The notes under the pieces are model-generated. The model did not search any database. It was not told the origin of the DNA and saw only the letters and a list, made by a program, of their open reading frames with translations. Shown one piece after another: positions 62,713 to 64,000 of a stretch of 64,000 nt of DNA (positions are counted from its first letter, which is position 1; the number at the start of each line of letters is the position of its first letter). Source of the DNA: Glycocaulis sp051859565 (lineage in GTDB: Bacteria > Pseudomonadota > Alphaproteobacteria > Caulobacterales > Maricaulaceae); NCBI RefSeq assembly GCF_051859565.1, contig NZ_JBHYFK010000005.1, positions 62,001 through 126,000 of the forward strand. Reading direction: 5' to 3'. Made by a program: the position numbers and the translations under genes.

Positions 62713-62733
62713 GGACTGGAGATAGCGCCGATT

Positions 62734-63456
62734 ATGCGCCGTGACCACCGCCCCTACTGGATGCACCGCGCGTGGGAGGCGTATGAGAACGCCTGGGTGT
62801 CCCATTTCGTGAAACCCCATTTCGAGGCCCTGGGGCCGGACCCGAAAATCGTGCGGCCCTGGAATATGGAGGTGTTCGGGCCGAATATACGCGCCGGGCG
62901 CGCCTTGCATGTGGTCTCACGCCTCGATCAGCCGGTCAGCTTCACTGTCTGGTCCCCCGGCGATGTGCCCGGCTCCATCACGATTGGCGATTGCTGCTTT
63001 TTCGCGGGCGGGGTGCGTCTGCTGGCGGGCGGGTCGATCACGATCGGCGATGGCGCGCTGCTCGCGAAATCCGTCACCATCACCGATTCTGACTGGCACG
63101 GGCTTTATGACCGGATCGATCCGCGCCCCGAAAGCAAGCCCGTCACCATTGGCCGCAATGTGTGGATCGGCGATGGCGCCTTTGTCGGCAAGGGCATCAC
63201 CATTGGCGATAATGCCGTCATTGGCGCGCGCAGCGTCGTGACCCGCGATGTACCAGCCAACACGGTCGTCGCGGGCAATCCGGCAAGGCCGGTAAAGGAT
63301 CTCGATCCTGACGGACCTTATCGGACCCGCATGGATTTGCTGGGCGATCCGAAGGGGTTGAACGCCTTCATGGAGAGCGCCTATCGTGACGCCCTCAAAG
63401 GCAATTCCACCCTTGGCTGGCTACGCTCCCGGCTGTGGCCGAAGGCGGGCGATTAG
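62734..63456 (+). CDS. Hexapeptide-repeat acyltransferase
   Basis: A 240-residue left-handed beta-helix acyltransferase (LbetaH). An N-terminal part of about 60 residues is followed by hexapeptide turns (GSITIGDGALLAKSV; PVTIGRNVWIGDGAFVG; GITIGDNAVIGARSVVTRDV) and the typical end PANTVVAGNPARPVK. It should O- or N-acetylate a sugar, perhaps for surface polysaccharide. The ATG at 62734 has GGAG 13 bases upstream, overlapping the divergent gene's leader. Confidence 0.88.
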   Translation: MRRDHRPYWMHRAWEAYENAWVSHFVKPHFEALGPDPKIVRPWNMEVFGPNIRAGRALHVVSRLDQPVSFTVWSPGDVPGSITIGDCCFFAGGVRLLAGGSITIGDGALLAKSVTITDSDWHGLYDRIDPRPESKPVTIGRNVWIGDGAFVGKGITIGDNAVIGARSVVTRDVPANTVVAGNPARPVKDLDPDGPYRTRMDLLGDPKGLNAFMESAYRDALKGNSTLGWLRSRLWPKAGD

Positions 63457-63527
63457 GGTTCCACCTTGCTGAAATCCCGGCCGACCGAAGGGAGAGCCGG
63501 GACCTCAGGCAGAACAGCGCGGAGAGA

Positions 63528-63560
63528 GGCCCCGGGTCTCGTTTCACTCGCCCGGGGTTT
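63528..63560. terminator. Convergent terminator-like hairpin (repeat type, second copy)
   Basis: CCCCGGG ... CCCGGGG then TTT, in a block nearly identical to that at 16724-16762 and also between convergent genes. Upstream, TCCCGGCC pairs loosely with GCCGGGAC. Confidence 0.6.
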
Positions 63561-63567
63561 CAGGCCC

Positions 63568-64000
63568 TCAAAGCCCGAACAACCCGCCGGGCAGGGCGCC
63601 GATCACGGCGCCGGTCATCAGGGTGGCCAGCGTGCCGGAGATCAGTGCGCGCGGGGCCAGCGACAGAATGTCTGCCCGGCGTGAGGGCGCCACCGCAATG
63701 AGGCCGCCGATCAGGATGCCGACGGACGAGAAATTGGCAAAGCCGCACACCGCATAGGTCATGATCAGGCGTGAGCGCGCCGACAGCTCATCGCCGGTGT
63801 TGGACAGCGCGTCATAGGCGAAAATCTCGTTCAGCGCGGTTTTCAGCCCCATGATCGAGCCTGCGGTTTGCGCTTCGGCCCACGGAATGCCGGCCAGCCA
63901 TACCAAAGGCGCGAAGAACCAGCCCAGCACCCGCTCCACCGACATCGGCGCGCCGTTGATCTCGCCAGCCGTCGCCAGCGAGAAATTGATCAGCGCCACG
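63568..64000 (-). CDS. Concentrative nucleoside transporter (CNT/NupC family), C-terminal part
   Basis: The last 143 or so residues of a CNT permease; the gene runs off the right edge of the window, so the start is missing. Visible are several membrane helices and the family motifs GLKTALNEIFAYDAL, RSRLIMTYAVCGFANFSSVGILIGG and APSRRADI (the conserved C-terminal GxxNxS-like region). The family imports nucleosides with H+ or Na+. It is convergent with the acyltransferase gene. Confidence 0.88.
   Translation of the reverse strand, partial: VALINFSLATAGEINGAPMSVERVLGWFFAPLVWLAGIPWAEAQTAGSIMGLKTALNEIFAYDALSNTGDELSARSRLIMTYAVCGFANFSSVGILIGGLIAVAPSRRADILSLAPRALISGTLATLMTGAVIGALPGGLFGL

Overview
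The window is a gene-dense, high-GC chromosomal segment of an alphaproteobacterium. It is most likely from the dimorphic, CtrA-regulated group (Hyphomonadaceae/Maricaulales or close to Caulobacterales). The reasons are a split pntA1/pntA2/pntB transhydrogenase beside an aa3 oxidase subunit IV, a complete alphaproteobacterial order mraZ to ftsZ-lpxC-bamD-recN-ligA, an alpha-type LigA zinc region, and TTAA-N7-TTAA (CtrA-like) sites before ftsZ. The assignment to this group is inference; no 16S rRNA gene is present.

Layout. 1-5.5 kb: two overlapping alpha/beta hydrolase genes on the minus strand, divergent from glpK, then a thrS that lacks the TGS domain. 5.5-10.5 kb: a small secreted 11-residue-repeat protein that looks like the knotted 'septoil' family, the pnt operon (with an unlisted 29-residue membrane protein between pntA1 and pntA2), a cytochrome oxidase subunit IV and a third hydrolase. 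10.7-18.8 kb: a sigma-54 response regulator, a DPP IV-type lipoprotein peptidase, a proteasome-like putative Ntn-hydrolase with a small partner, a free methionine sulfoxide reductase and an alkaline phosphatase. 18.9-22.3 kb: tRNA-Gly followed at once by an McrBC-type restriction pair (a likely island). 22.8-35.1 kb: fasciclin protein, RimB-RimK fusion, pirin, glutathionyl-hydroquinone reductase, EttA, a 5-oxoprolinase-like fusion, a TerB/DnaJ protein, an EamA transporter and an AmpD-like amidase. 35.16-35.57 kb: RNase P RNA.

35.8-55.6 kb holds the whole division and cell wall (dcw) cluster, all on the plus strand and mostly with ATGA stop/start overlaps: mraZ, rsmH, ftsL, ftsI, murE, murF, mraY, murD, ftsW, murG, murC, (repeat insertion), murB, ddl, ftsQ, ftsA, ftsZ, lpxC. 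It makes UDP-MurNAc-pentapeptide and lipid II and builds the divisome. Three MraZ boxes precede it, and a CtrA-like box lies between ftsA and ftsZ. It is followed by bamD, recN and ligA. The right end (60.5-64 kb) carries a Leu/Glu-type dehydrogenase, a uracil-DNA glycosylase family gene, a DUF3253-like gene, a hexapeptide acyltransferase and the end of a concentrative nucleoside transporter.

Several short dispersed palindromic repeats (three sequence families) lie between genes, one of them inside the dcw operon. I saw no CRISPR array, insertion sequence, prophage or integrase gene. The observations I find most worth following are the TGS-less ThrS, the proteasome-like protein at 14.9 kb, the knotted repeat protein at 5.6 kb, the 29-residue protein in the pnt operon, and two genes whose start codons sit directly after an intrinsic terminator.
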